DNA of 64,000 bases from an uncultured Lachnospiraceae bacterium (GCA_910576535.1 CAJTKK010000011.1:1-64000), one strand, 5' to 3'; positions 9,622-18,462 are shown, numbered from the stretch's first letter. Numbers and translations: made by a program. Notes: generated by a model from the sequence alone, not told the origin.

Positions 9622-9913
9622 TTTCTTTACCTCCTTATAGATTTATCCGGAACCGGTCTTGCGCCGGTCCCGTTGCCGTTCGGCCTATGGCCTCACTATG
9701 CCGAAAGGAGCTTTCATATCCATGCACCAGAACAAAGATGCTCATCTTTATTTTTATCATACGGGAACGCCATTGGACTCCCCTATATAATAAAAAGCCT
9801 TCTGTCTTTACAGTATCCAAAGACAAGAAGGCATAAAGCCATAATAAGTAAACTCTTTTCCTCGGTAGGCGTTTTTCCTTACGCTGCCATTACAGCGCCT
9901 ACTGTCTTCGGCA
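9622..9913 (-). promoter_or_regulatory. L10-type mRNA leader of rplJL with attenuator
   Basis: A 290-base untranslated leader. It contains a GTAGGCG/CGCCTAC stem (9902-9896 with 9871-9865) followed by a second hairpin, TGCCTTCTTGTCTTT paired with AAAGACAGAAGGC (9832-9797), which ends in TTTTTATT and is therefore a transcription attenuator. Two GC-rich hairpins (about 9679-9703 and 9650-9672) lie closer to the start codon. This matches the arrangement known for Firmicutes rplJ leaders, where L10-L12 binding favours termination. I did not work out the antiterminator pairing. Confidence 0.72.
9797..9832 (-). terminator. Attenuator hairpin in rplJ leader
   Basis: A 13-bp stem with one mismatch and a 9-base loop, followed on the minus strand by CTTTTTATT. 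It lies about 85 bases after the predicted start of transcription and 175 bases before rplJ. Confidence 0.75.
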
Positions 9914-9919
9914 TTTCTT

Positions 9920-9948
9920 ACTATACGTTACTCCTTGCATTTTGTCAA
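9920..9948 (-). promoter_or_regulatory. Sigma-A promoter of rplJL
   Basis: The minus strand reads TTGACA (9948-9943), 17 bases, TATAGT (9925-9920), a near-perfect promoter. The 9949-10066 stretch upstream of it holds no gene and no clear terminator for the CapA-like gene. Confidence 0.85.
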
Positions 9949-10066
9949 GGGAAAAGGAAAGAATTCAGGCTGTTTTTTGCACAATGAAGCGCTCAGATGC
10001 TGTAGCTTTTAAAAAGCCGCAAACCAAAACCCTTCGCGCCAGTTCATACGGCACATCCCTATTCTA

Positions 10067-11377
10067 TTATTTCTCCGAGATAATCCCCTCTTCATCAATC
10101 GCCACTTCCGGGGAAATCGACCGCATATAATCCAAAACCCTTGTCTTTTCCTCCCCATGAAGCATTGAAGTGGCGCACCCTTTCTGCAAGGCAGGAACAA
10201 ATTGCAGAGACTTAAGCCCATTTTCATCAATAACCGCCTTGACCAGACAGGTATCCAGTTCCCTGGAATTAAACCAGAAATTACCTAAGCTATAAACCAC
10301 CGGCACACCGTTCACATATTGGATAGGCTGCAGGCAATGGGAGTGATCCCCAATCACCAGGTCAGCGCCAGCCTCTACAATTTTAGGAGCCTGATCCAGT
10401 TGCAGCCAGTCCAGCTCTGCCGTATTCTCTGTCCCCCAATGAATATATACGATCACAAAATCACTGTTTTCCTTTGCTTCCCGTATAGCAGTCAGCAATT
10501 TATCCGGGTTCAGGCACCGGAACACTCCCGGCGAAGTCTCCGTTGCGCCCTTTGTATCCGGGTTTTCCAGACGTTCGATCTGTGTGGCGGACACAATAGC
10601 GATTTTCATCTCCCCCGCAATAAAGTAAACCGGCTTCGAAGCCTCTTCCAGATCGCGCCCTGCGCCCACATAGGGCATCCCAATTCCTGTCAGGATATCC
10701 AAAGTATCCAAAAAAGCTTCTTCCCCATAATCGTAAGCATGATTGTTAGCCAAAGACACAATATCCACTCCCAGATCTTCCAGAATAGAAGCGGATTCCG
10801 GCCTTGCCCGGAAAGTAAACTGCTTCCCTTCCGTAGGATTCCCCCGTCCCGAATAGGGAAATTCATTGTTTACCATCATAATATCCGCGCTTTGCATTTC
10901 TTCTATCAAATCCCCGGAAATACTGTCATAAATCCCGTCCGTCCTTTGCAGCAGGCTTGCCATCACGCTGTAATTCGGGTCAAACAAAATATCTCCGGCA
11001 AAGGCAACTGTCACTTCATTTTCCTTTGCCGTTTCTTTTGCATAAATATTATTTTCTTTCATATAGGAAAAATCCCCCAAGACATCCGCATATTTGCTTT
11101 TGGGTTCTTCTTCCCGGATTTCCTCCTGAGTCTTTTCCGTTTCCCCTTCCGGCTTCCCGGAAATATCCTCTATCTCCGGGATAGCTTCTACCACAAGCCC
11201 TGAAACGGCTTCCACGGAATTTTCCTCTGCTTTTTCCGCTTCTTCCTCTTTTCCAATATTCTGATACAACAGGAACAGCAAGATGCCAAGAAGAATGACA
11301 CCGCCGAAAACGGCCCAAAAAGTCAGAAGCATATTTATCCAAAAATTTTTTTTCGTTTTTCTTCTCTTTTTTTTCAT
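10067..11377 (-). CDS. CapA-family membrane-anchored metallophosphatase-like protein
   Basis: Member of the CapA/PgsA family (calcineurin-like fold) linked in some bacteria to poly-gamma-glutamate or capsule anchoring; the substrate here is unknown. Residues 1-11 are very basic, 13-40 form a membrane anchor, and 45-110 are an acidic linker. The fold then shows AGDILFDPNY, NNEFPYSGRG, LANNHAYDYG, IHWGTE and GDHSHCLQP, the family metal-site motifs. No PgsB or PgsC neighbour is present, so polyglutamate synthesis is not implied. The gene sits between rplA and rplJ, bounded upstream by a terminator and downstream by the rplJ promoter, so it is an insertion into the ribosomal protein order. Confidence 0.85.
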   Translation of the reverse strand: MKKKRRKTKKNFWINMLLTFWAVFGGVILLGILLFLLYQNIGKEEEAEKAEENSVEAVSGLVVEAIPEIEDISGKPEGETEKTQEEIREEEPKSKYADVLGDFSYMKENNIYAKETAKENEVTVAFAGDILFDPNYSVMASLLQRTDGIYDSISGDLIEEMQSADIMMVNNEFPYSGRGNPTEGKQFTFRARPESASILEDLGVDIVSLANNHAYDYGEEAFLDTLDILTGIGMPYVGAGRDLEEASKPVYFIAGEMKIAIVSATQIERLENPDTKGATETSPGVFRCLNPDKLLTAIREAKENSDFVIVYIHWGTENTAELDWLQLDQAPKIVEAGADLVIGDHSHCLQPIQYVNGVPVVYSLGNFWFNSRELDTCLVKAVIDENGLKSLQFVPALQKGCATSMLHGEEKTRVLDYMRSISPEVAIDEEGIISEK

Positions 11378-11401
11378 TTATCTGCTCCCAGCGTCAAACT
11401 G

Positions 11402-11436
11402 CAAAAACCATCTGTAAGGTTACCCATACAGATGGT
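11402..11436 (-). terminator. Terminator after rplA
   Basis: The minus strand has ACCATCTGT (11436-11428), a 12-base loop, ACAGATGGT (11415-11407), then TTTTTG. It closes the rplK-rplA unit 29 bases after the rplA stop and lies just upstream of the CapA-like gene, whose own promoter I could not find. Confidence 0.85.
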
Positions 11437-11464
11437 CTTAACGTTTGTTTTTTACCTATTTCCG

Positions 11465-12154
11465 TTAGAACTTTGCAACGCTTACCTTTACGCCAGGACC
11501 CATGGTCGAAGATAATGTGATGCTTCTCAAGAACTGGCCTTTTACGGCTGAAGGCCTTGCTTTTACGATAGCTTCCATAAGCGCATTGAAGTTCTCTTCG
11601 ATCTGCTCTTCCGCGAAAGAAGCCTTTCCAACCGGAACATGGATGATATTGGATTTATCCAGCCTATATTCAATCTTACCGGCTTTGATATCCTTAACTG
11701 CCTTTGTAACATCCATAGTTACTGTTCCTGCCTTCGGGTTCGGCATCAGGCCTTTCGGGCCTAACGTCTTACCAAGGCGCCCTACAACGCCCATCATATC
11801 AGGAGTTGCCACTACAACGTCAAAATCTAACCATCCTTCATTCTGGATCTTCGGAATAAGCTCGTCGCCGCCTACGTAATCAGCGCCGGCTGCTTCTGCT
11901 TCCGCCAGCTTATCCCCTTTAGCAAATACCAAAACTTTTACTTCTTTTCCTGTGCCGTTCGGCAATACAACCGCGCCACGGATCTGCTGATCCGCATGAC
12001 GTCCGTCACACCCTGTCCTGATGTGAACCTCAATCGTTTCATCGAATTTAGCAACCGCCGTCTTCTTAGCAAGCGCAATCGCTTCTAAAGGCTCATACTG
12101 AACGGAACGGTCTACCTGTTTTGCCGCCTCGTTATATTTCTTTCCATGTTTCAT
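11465..12154 (-). CDS. rplA: 50S ribosomal protein L1
   Basis: L1-stalk protein that binds 23S rRNA and helps release deacylated tRNA. It has the full 229-residue length and the family segments TGCDGRHADQQIRGAVVLPNGTGK, ATPDMMGVVGRLGKTLGPKGLMPNPK and the C-terminal SITLSSTMGPGVKV (each split here from longer conserved runs). It follows rplK by 65 bases and ends at an intrinsic terminator. Confidence 0.98.
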   Translation of the reverse strand: MKHGKKYNEAAKQVDRSVQYEPLEAIALAKKTAVAKFDETIEVHIRTGCDGRHADQQIRGAVVLPNGTGKEVKVLVFAKGDKLAEAEAAGADYVGGDELIPKIQNEGWLDFDVVVATPDMMGVVGRLGKTLGPKGLMPNPKAGTVTMDVTKAVKDIKAGKIEYRLDKSNIIHVPVGKASFAEEQIEENFNALMEAIVKARPSAVKGQFLRSITLSSTMGPGVKVSVAKF

Positions 12155-12219
12155 TATTAATTCCTCCTATGGTTCAACCGGCAATCCTCTGCGTCTGCCT
12201 CCCAATTTTATACTGGTTA

Positions 12220-12645
12220 TTATTCTTCTACCGTGATTCCCATGCTCCTTGCCGTACCCGCAATCATGCTCATCGCTGCTTCTACGGATGCCGCATTCAA
12301 ATCCGGCATTTTCATTTCTGCAATTTCTCTCAGTTTTTCTTTGGAAACTGTTGCAACCTTTGTCTTATTCGGCACTGCGGAACCGGATTTAATGTTGCAG
12401 GCTTTTTTCAGAAGCACTGCGGCAGGAGGAGTTTTTGTAACAAAACTGAAACTTCTGTCTGCATATACCGTAATAACGACAGGGATGATCGTATCGCCCT
12501 TATCCGCTGTCCTCGCGTTGAACTGTTTTGTAAATTCAACGATGTTTACACCATGCTGTCCAAGTGCAGGACCAACTGGTGGCGCCGGTGTTGCTTTGCC
12601 GGCAGGAATCTGTAACTTAATATATCCTTCTACTTTCTTTGCCAT
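12220..12645 (-). CDS. rplK: 50S ribosomal protein L11
   Basis: Protein of the GTPase-associated centre, binding 23S rRNA with L10. At 141 residues it shows the KLQIPAGKATPAPPVGPALG N-terminal signature, the PPAAVLLKKA linker and the rRNA-binding C-domain. The start has AGGAGG 8 bases upstream. Confidence 0.98.
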   Translation of the reverse strand: MAKKVEGYIKLQIPAGKATPAPPVGPALGQHGVNIVEFTKQFNARTADKGDTIIPVVITVYADRSFSFVTKTPPAAVLLKKACNIKSGSAVPNKTKVATVSKEKLREIAEMKMPDLNAASVEAAMSMIAGTARSMGITVEE

Positions 12646-12828
12646 TTTGGCTACCTCCTAAAATATTGTGGTATGGCGCACCCGCCTTGGCCGGCCGATG
12701 CTCCCACTGCCCCGTTACACTTCCCCAGGGCTTTTCCTATTGCTGCAGATGCGCCGCTTCCGGTCTGCCCGTCCATGGCCGCATCTTTATATTTAAGCCG
12801 GATCCCCGGCAAAAATACCGTTTCTATA
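12646..12828 (-). promoter_or_regulatory. nusG-rplK spacer, possible rplKA leader
   Basis: A GC-rich, 183-base gap within the operon with self-complementary stretches such as GGCCGGCC. In many bacteria L1 binds the mRNA just before rplK to control rplKA, so this is the place to look for such a site. I could not identify the specific L1-binding fold or a promoter. Confidence 0.3.
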
Positions 12829-13347
12829 TCAACTCATTTTCCTTACTTCCGCAAAACCAATCTCAACCGGAGTCTCCCTGCCAAACAGATCCACATTGAT
12901 CGTTGCGGTCTGCTTGCTGTAATCCATCCTCTGCACCATACCGATCGTATCCTTCCATACCCCTGCAACAACTGCAATGGTATCGCCTTCGGCAAAGTCT
13001 ACCGTAATGTTCTCCGTCTTAATGCCAAGCGGTTTCATCTCTGTTTCCGTAAGCGGCACCGGCTTGCTCCCCGGCCCTACGAACCCGGTAACGCCTCTTG
13101 TGTTCCTGACTACATACCATGTGTCATCATTCATTACCATATTAATAAGCACATAACCCGGGAACAGTTTTTTCTGGACATTTTTCTTTGCCCCATTCTT
13201 CATTTCCACTACATCCTGCATAGGGACGCGGACTTCAAGGATTTCCTCTTCCAGATGCCTGTTCTCTATTGTCTTTTCAATATTGGCTTTGACTTTATTT
13301 TCATACCCGGAATAAGTATGCACTACATACCAGTTTGCCTCTGCCAT
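12829..13347 (-). CDS. nusG: Transcription termination/antitermination factor NusG
   Basis: Elongation factor that binds the polymerase clamp and links to ribosomes or Rho. The NGN domain occupies the first 110 residues (WYVVHTYSGYENKVKANIEK; FPGYVLINMVMNDDTWYVVRNT). The KOW domain begins at about 118 (FAEGDTIAVVAGVWKDTIG). At 172 residues it is typical for Firmicutes. It lies 15 bases after secE. Confidence 0.97.
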   Translation of the reverse strand: MAEANWYVVHTYSGYENKVKANIEKTIENRHLEEEILEVRVPMQDVVEMKNGAKKNVQKKLFPGYVLINMVMNDDTWYVVRNTRGVTGFVGPGSKPVPLTETEMKPLGIKTENITVDFAEGDTIAVVAGVWKDTIGMVQRMDYSKQTATINVDLFGRETPVEIGFAEVRKMS

Positions 13348-13362
13348 CCATTTACCCTCACT

Positions 13363-13572
13363 CTACAATGTCGTCAAGAAATCTATGCCATATTGGAATA
13401 GAAAATCCAGCACAGCAATAATTGCTCCTGCCACAACCGAGATGCAGACAACCGCAACAGACTGTTTGAAAAGCGAATCCTTGTCCGGCCAGGCAATCTT
13501 CTTAAATTCAGTTTTCACACCTTTAAAAAAGCTCGGTTTCGGTGTCTTATCTGTCTTTGTGGAACCTCCCAT
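13363..13572 (-). CDS. secE: Preprotein translocase subunit SecE
   Basis: Small essential SecYEG subunit. At 69 residues it has the single-membrane-span Gram-positive form: a basic N-terminus, the conserved amphipathic helix FKGVKTEFKKIAWPDKDSL, and one membrane helix (about 41-64). It lies between rpmG and nusG, as in most Firmicutes. Confidence 0.95.
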   Translation of the reverse strand: MGGSTKTDKTPKPSFFKGVKTEFKKIAWPDKDSLFKQSVAVVCISVVAGAIIAVLDFLFQYGIDFLTTL

Positions 13573-13603
13573 GCGTTACTCCTTTCAACAACTGCAGGCC
13601 AAT

Positions 13604-13753
13604 TTATTTTGTTTCTTTGTGCACAGTATGCGTCCTGCAGAATCTGCAGTATTTCCTCATTTCCATTCTTTCCGGATGCGTTTTCTTATCTTTTGTTGTA
13701 TTGTAGTTACGCTGTTTGCATTCTGTACATGCTAATGTAATTCTCGTACGCAT
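13604..13753 (-). CDS. rpmG: 50S ribosomal protein L33
   Basis: A 49-residue zinc-ribbon type L33 starting MRTRITLACTECKQRNY, with two Cys pairs (CTEC and CRFC) that form the zinc site. The open frame extends upstream to 13885, but ATG at 13753 with GGAGGG 8 bases before it gives the family N-terminus. It is the first gene of the unit driven from 13812-13840. Confidence 0.95.
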   Translation of the reverse strand: MRTRITLACTECKQRNYNTTKDKKTHPERMEMRKYCRFCRTHTVHKETK

Positions 13754-13811
13754 TAATTTTCCCTCCAATTTTTGAGCATAAAAAAAAGACCTAAACAAAT
13801 CTTGTGTGATA

Positions 13812-13840
13812 ACAATACCATAAGATTGCAGCCCCGTCAA
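13812..13840 (-). promoter_or_regulatory. Sigma-A promoter of rpmG-secE-nusG
   Basis: The minus strand reads TTGACG (13840-13835), 17 bases, TATTGT (13817-13812), giving a leader of about 50 bases before rpmG. Confidence 0.78.
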
Positions 13841-13969
13841 CTGGTTTTTACAATATTTCTTTGAATTCCTTTCCCTTGCGCGCACCCCTGTCAGCCCATA
13901 TAATCAAAAAAACAGACCCTTTTCCTCATGACAGCCAGAATCTCCCGCGGCACATTATCATGCTGCGGG

Positions 13970-14022
13970 AAAAGGCCGCTGAAAGCAGGACTTCTTTCCC
14001 TGCTCCCAGCAGCCTTTCGGCC
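13970..14022 (-). terminator. Hairpin, probable terminator of XRE-PH regulator gene
   Basis: A long imperfect stem: GGCCG/CGGCC, GCTG/CAGC and GCAGG/CCTGC nested between 13974 and 14022, followed on the minus strand by CCTTTTCCC. The T-run is short. A second hairpin (CCCGCGGCA/TGCTGCGGG, 13944-13969) follows, without a T-run. Together with the rpmG promoter this is all I see in the gap 13754-14110. Confidence 0.5.
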
Positions 14023-14110
14023 AAATCAGGCTCTTCTGTTTTTTACCGGCAAGACTGAGCCAGGCCAGCCTTCTTTTCCATGCCATTTCCGGTCAGGGTA
14101 CGCCTCTTTG

Positions 14111-15049
14111 CTATTTAATGCCCGCTGCTTCCCTAAGCCCCCGCGCGATTCCCGCCGCAGCTTCAGGGTTCCCTTCTTCTATTTTTAATTCCATTCCTGA
14201 AGCATGGATCACCACCGAAAACCCTGACTGCTCCACCCGGGTAATATCGTTAAGCGCAAAGCTTTCCACTTCATAACGGACCATAATTAACCCTTTCAGC
14301 CTCTGCCCGCCGATCAACAGCCTCGTTTCCGTCGCCGCCAGGACTGCATACCACATCATTGGCAGCTCATTCCTGGAATAGCTGTCGCCGGTTGCCGAAA
14401 AGATTACGGACTCATTCCCTTTCAGTTCCTTTTCTATTTCTGCAAACGCAGCCTTATAGCACTTTGAATCCACCGCACGGTATTTCTGCGCAAACTGCAG
14501 CATTTCTTTTCCATTCTTCATCCTCACAGTCCCTCCATTCTTAGATAATAACTCAATTTCCCTTTGTGTCATGAAAGCATTCTGCCGGATATAGGCAAAC
14601 CCGATAAACTCTGACAGAATGCCCACAGCCGCAAGAATCCCTGTCAACAAATCTTCCGGCCCGTCCGGAAACAAAAAAGACACCGTCCCAAACTTTGCCT
14701 GCAAAAGAGCTAAAATCAGGCTGACAGCCCCTGCCCCGAAATAGTGTTTCAATTTTTTTGCTTTTCTCTGTTTCTCCTGTCCGGACCAAACCAAAAATAC
14801 ATTTATGCTATCCTCTATCCCTGCCTTCTCTTTCCCTTCTGCCCGCGCCCCGTTTAAAAGTTCGGGAACGCTCACGCCCAGTTCGCCGGAAAGATCCCAT
14901 AGCAAGGAAAAATCAGGCATACATCGTCCATTTTCCCATCTGGATACACTTCGGCTGCTGACGCCCAGACGCTCCGCAAGCTGCTCTTGCGTCAGCTTCT
15001 TTGCCTTCCTCAAATAAGCGATCCATTTGCCGATCTGCTCCTGATTCAT
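14111..15049 (-). CDS. XRE-family HTH protein with two membrane helices and PH-like domain
   Basis: Probable membrane-located regulator. Residues 1-62 form an XRE helix-turn-helix (IAYLRKAKKLTQEQLAERLG, then SSRSVSRWENG). Residues about 100-165 contain two hydrophobic helices, and the C-terminal 120 residues resemble a bacterial PH/YokE-like beta fold (LAATETRLLIGG, IMVRYEVESFALNDIT). This HTH-membrane-PH layout is common in Firmicutes as a standalone regulator; its target is unknown. The start at 15049 has GAGGG 8 bases upstream. It is transcribed away from the FliD-like gene. Confidence 0.75.
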   Translation of the reverse strand: MNQEQIGKWIAYLRKAKKLTQEQLAERLGVSSRSVSRWENGRCMPDFSLLWDLSGELGVSVPELLNGARAEGKEKAGIEDSINVFLVWSGQEKQRKAKKLKHYFGAGAVSLILALLQAKFGTVSFLFPDGPEDLLTGILAAVGILSEFIGFAYIRQNAFMTQREIELLSKNGGTVRMKNGKEMLQFAQKYRAVDSKCYKAAFAEIEKELKGNESVIFSATGDSYSRNELPMMWYAVLAATETRLLIGGQRLKGLIMVRYEVESFALNDITRVEQSGFSVVIHASGMELKIEEGNPEAAAGIARGLREAAGIK

Positions 15050-15216
15050 GTAAAGCCCTCTTTTCTTAGAAAAATATTACCATAATGCCCTTAAAAAGAA
15101 CACGACACAAAGCGAGAGAAGCCAGTTTTCCGCCCTTGCCCTTCCTTTTTTACGTCGCCTGCCCCATATGTCCAACCCTGCGGTACTAAATTCCTAACTT
15201 TTATTTCCATTTCCTA

Positions 15217-15320
15217 TAATTTTTCCCCTTACTTCTTCCGATAAATATGATATAATGTAGAAAAGCATACCCCATACGCGGCAGCCCTATTCGGCTGCCA
15301 CGCAGGAACAGACTCCTGCG
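15217..15320 (+). promoter_or_regulatory. Promoter (sigma-D-like) and double-hairpin leader of FliD-like gene
   Basis: TAAT (15217-15220), 16 bases, TCCGATAA (15237-15244) resembles the flagellar sigma-D/FliA consensus TAAA-N15-GCCGATAT. A TATAAT (15251-15256) just downstream has only a poor -35, so sigma-A use is possible but weaker. The leader holds two adjacent hairpins, GGCAGCC/GGCTGCC (15280-15299) and CGCAGGA/TCCTGCG (15301-15320). The rest of the gap 15050-15355 shows nothing further. Confidence 0.5.
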
Positions 15321-15355
15321 GATGTATTTTTCATGGAAGAAAGGAGGGGCGTATC

Positions 15356-16663
15356 ATGGCATATAATACTGCAATTCTCAATAATGTCTATAATTATTAT
15401 ATGACTACTTATTCTCCAAGGACTTCAACACGCTATGATACCCATAAAAAGAGCGAGCTCCGCAACATATACAATTCTATTGTAAAACTGAACAAGGACG
15501 CGCCTCTATATAAGATGGACACCAGCAAAGCATCCAAGAGCTTTGCGGTAGGAATTAAGGAAGATGCCAGGGAACTCCGCAATGTCATCGCTTCCCTTGG
15601 CGGCTTGGACGAAGAAAAAATATTAAACAAAAAAGCCTCTTATTCCAGTAACGAAGATATTGTCACCGTTAATTATATCGGCGATAATCTGGAAGATACC
15701 GAGGCTCCTACTTATGAGATTGAGGTTCATTCCCTCGCATCCGGCCAGGTCAATATGGGAACATTCCTTCCCAATGCAAAGCCTGCCCTGCCGCCGGATA
15801 CCTATTCTTTTGATGTCATGATTAATGACTTAAACTACGAATTCCAATATAATATACGGGAAGGCGAGACGAACAAAGATGTCCACAACCGTCTGGCAAA
15901 GCTCATCACTTCTGCTGACATCGGTTTACGGGCAGACGTTATTGAAGACGGGAAAGGGAATACTTCCCTCCGGCTCCGTTCCACTGCTGAGGGGATGAAG
16001 GACAATGATTCTTCTATTTTCATGGTATCCGATGACCATACAAGCAAACAGTCCGGCTCCGTTGCTTATTTTGGCCTTGATTACCTTGCGCGCCCTGCTT
16101 CCAATGCAGAATTTTCTTTAAATGGCGAACGGATGGTTTCCGCTTCCAATCATTTCACGATTGATAAGATGTTTGATGTTACTTTAAAAGGCGTCAGTTC
16201 CATGGAAGGCGATAAGACTTCTTTCGGCCTGAAAACAGACGTGGAGTCCTTAGCCGAAAACATCAGCGCCCTGACCGGGGGGTACAATAGCTTTATCAAC
16301 AGCATGGCCGCCTACCGGGATAATTTTACCGGCAGCCAGAAGCTGCTTAGGGAAATGAACGGGATCATCAACCGTTACCGCAGCGATTTGGATATTATTG
16401 GTCTCAACCTTCAGGAAAACGGCACATTGCAAATTGATAAAAATGAGCTGGAACAGGCTGCGTTATCCGAATATGCGAAAGAAGATTTTTCTTCCGTCCG
16501 CAATTTTGCCAATTCGCTGGTACGCAAGATGAACCAGATATCCATCAACCCTATGGATTATGTGGATAAAACAATTGTTGCCTATAAAAATCCCGGGAAA
16601 AGTTACCCGACGCCTTATATTACCAGCGCATTCAGCGGCATGTTATTTAATTATTATTGCTGA
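15356..16663 (+). CDS. FliD-like flagellar hook-associated protein (orphan)
   Basis: A 435-residue protein related to FliD (HAP2), the cap that guides flagellin polymerisation at the filament tip. The centre carries a flagellin hook-IN like stretch (YEIEVHSLASGQVN at about 125; YEFQYNIREGETNKDVHNRL at about 165), and the C-terminal half has the Asn/Leu-rich helical pattern of FliD ends. The N-terminus lacks the canonical FliD opening, so it may be a divergent or accessory cap protein. AGGAGG lies 10 bases before the ATG. No other flagellar assembly gene is near; flagellin is 12 kb away. Confidence 0.65.
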   Translation: MAYNTAILNNVYNYYMTTYSPRTSTRYDTHKKSELRNIYNSIVKLNKDAPLYKMDTSKASKSFAVGIKEDARELRNVIASLGGLDEEKILNKKASYSSNEDIVTVNYIGDNLEDTEAPTYEIEVHSLASGQVNMGTFLPNAKPALPPDTYSFDVMINDLNYEFQYNIREGETNKDVHNRLAKLITSADIGLRADVIEDGKGNTSLRLRSTAEGMKDNDSSIFMVSDDHTSKQSGSVAYFGLDYLARPASNAEFSLNGERMVSASNHFTIDKMFDVTLKGVSSMEGDKTSFGLKTDVESLAENISALTGGYNSFINSMAAYRDNFTGSQKLLREMNGIINRYRSDLDIIGLNLQENGTLQIDKNELEQAALSEYAKEDFSSVRNFANSLVRKMNQISINPMDYVDKTIVAYKNPGKSYPTPYITSAFSGMLFNYYC

Positions 16664-16716
16664 AAAAAGGGAAAGAACCGATAAGCCCAGTGCATTAACG
16701 GTTCTTTCCCTATTTT
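16663..16716. terminator. Bidirectional terminator between convergent genes
   Basis: GGGAAAGAACCG/CGGTTCTTTCCC (16669-16680 and 16699-16710) with an 18-base loop. T-runs follow on both strands (TATTTTTG plus, TTTTTTC minus), so it serves both the FliD-like gene and the convergent carboxyltransferase gene. Confidence 0.88.
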
Positions 16717-16750
16717 TGCGTCCAAATGAAGCAGCATCCTGTACCCGCTT

Positions 16751-18385
16751 TTACAACGGGATATTTCCATGTTTTTTCCCCGGGACATCCACTGATTTAT
16801 TTCGGAGAGCCTTCAGCGCTTTTAGCAGTTTCCACCTTGTCTCTTCCGGTTTGATCACCTCATTGACAAACCCTCTTGCTGCCGCCACATAAGGGTTTAA
16901 AAATCTTTCTTCATATTCCCTCCTGCACTTTTCCCTCATTTCCTGCGGGTCCTCGGCCGCTTTAATCTTCCTCTTAAATGCTATATTCACGGCGCCCTCC
17001 GCACCCATTACTGCAATTTCCGCAATCGGCCAGGCAAATACCATATCTGCCCCCATCTCCTTTGAATTCATCGCTATATAAGCCCCGCCATATGCTTTTC
17101 TCATAATTACGGATATCTTAGGCACTGTCGCTTCCGAATAGGCATATAATATTTTTGCCCCATGCCGGATAATCCCGTTATGTTCCTGTCCTGTCCCTGG
17201 CAGGAAAGCCGGCACATCCACCAATGTCACAAGCGGGATATTAAAGCAATCACACAGGCGTATAAAACGTGCTATTTTATCGGATGCATGATAATCCAGG
17301 GAACCTCCCATGCTCCCTGGCTGGTTAGCCACAAATCCAATGGACTCTCCTTCCATGCGGCCAAGTCCTATCACCGCATTAGCTGCGAATTCTTTCTGTA
17401 TTTCAAAAAAACTCCCGTCATCGGCAATGCAATCTATGACTTCTTTCACGTCATAGGCTTTTCTTGAATTATCCGGTACAATTTCACAAAGCCGCTGCGC
17501 TTTATCTTTTTCCCCCTGCATTAGAATCCTGTTCAAATACCCTGTTCTGCCAATCATTCTGTTTACTGCGAATAAAAAGGACTGCTTCTCTTTCATCATT
17601 TTTACCACAGGCGCTTTTTCCTTATAATTAGAAGGAAGATAAGAAAGCAGTTTTCTCACCCCCATCAGGCATTCCCCTTCCGTATCATAAGTAAAATGGG
17701 AAACGCCGCTTTTCTTTGCATGGACTTGCGCCCCTCCCAGCTCTTCTGCCGTTACCGCTTCGTTTATTACCGTTTTTACCACGTTCGGCCCAGTAATAAA
17801 CATCTTGGATATGTCATTTACCATAAAGATGAAATCGCAGATGGCCGGGGCATAACATGCTCCCCCGGAACACGGCCCTAAGATAACCGCAATCTGGGGA
17901 ATAACGCCCGAAGCTTTCGTATGCCTTAAAAACATTCCGCTGTAACCGCTTAAGGAAGATATCCCCTCCTCGATCCTGGCTCCGCCGCTATCGTTAATGC
18001 AAATCAAAGGAGCCTTCATTTCCATGGCCATATCCTGAATACGGCATATTTTAAAGGAATGGTATTCGCCAAGCGTACCGCCGATTACCGTGAAATCCTC
18101 GCTTGCCACAAAAACAAGCCGGCCGTCAATTTCCCCGTATCCCGTTACTACGCCGTCACCTGCCACGCGGCGTTTATCCAGATCAAAATCATCAATTCTG
18201 GATTCTATAAAGTTATCCACTTCCACAAAACTATCCTGATCCAAAAGCATATCTATTCTTTCTCTTGCAGTCATCTTGCCGCTCATATGCTGTTTTTCGA
18301 TTCTTTGCGCCCCGCCCCCCAGCTTTGCCTTTTCCCGCCGTTTATCCAGCTCCTTTACCGCCTCTTCCCACTTTATATTTCCCAT
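16751..18385 (-). CDS. Acyl-CoA carboxylase carboxyltransferase subunit (PccB/MmdA family)
   Basis: Carboxyltransferase of a biotin-dependent enzyme, moving CO2 between carboxybiotin and an acyl-CoA such as propionyl- or methylmalonyl-CoA. It is about 544 residues, with both crotonase-like halves: N-half oxyanion loops GGARIEEG and GPCSGGACYAPA, C-half VDVPAFLPGTGQEH and RKAYGGAYIAMNS. ATG at 18385 is chosen because AAGGAG lies 9 bases upstream and the family start (MGNIKWEEAV) follows. No biotin carrier, biotin carboxylase or sodium-pump subunit is adjacent, so decarboxylase and carboxylase roles cannot be separated. FabT-like operators in its leader suggest a link to fatty acid metabolism. 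Confidence 0.85.
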   Translation of the reverse strand: MGNIKWEEAVKELDKRREKAKLGGGAQRIEKQHMSGKMTARERIDMLLDQDSFVEVDNFIESRIDDFDLDKRRVAGDGVVTGYGEIDGRLVFVASEDFTVIGGTLGEYHSFKICRIQDMAMEMKAPLICINDSGGARIEEGISSLSGYSGMFLRHTKASGVIPQIAVILGPCSGGACYAPAICDFIFMVNDISKMFITGPNVVKTVINEAVTAEELGGAQVHAKKSGVSHFTYDTEGECLMGVRKLLSYLPSNYKEKAPVVKMMKEKQSFLFAVNRMIGRTGYLNRILMQGEKDKAQRLCEIVPDNSRKAYDVKEVIDCIADDGSFFEIQKEFAANAVIGLGRMEGESIGFVANQPGSMGGSLDYHASDKIARFIRLCDCFNIPLVTLVDVPAFLPGTGQEHNGIIRHGAKILYAYSEATVPKISVIMRKAYGGAYIAMNSKEMGADMVFAWPIAEIAVMGAEGAVNIAFKRKIKAAEDPQEMREKCRREYEERFLNPYVAAARGFVNEVIKPEETRWKLLKALKALRNKSVDVPGKKHGNIPL

Positions 18386-18462
18386 CCTTATCCAGCTCCT
18401 TTTCCATCTTATAGACAACAATTCTTTCCGGTTCCACCGGCTTTTCCTATTCCCAATCTTAT

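Noticed and set aside
10319..11203. 294-codon plus-strand frame opposite the CapA-like gene
   Set aside because: Shadow frame; the minus-strand gene has CapA family motifs and a ribosome site.
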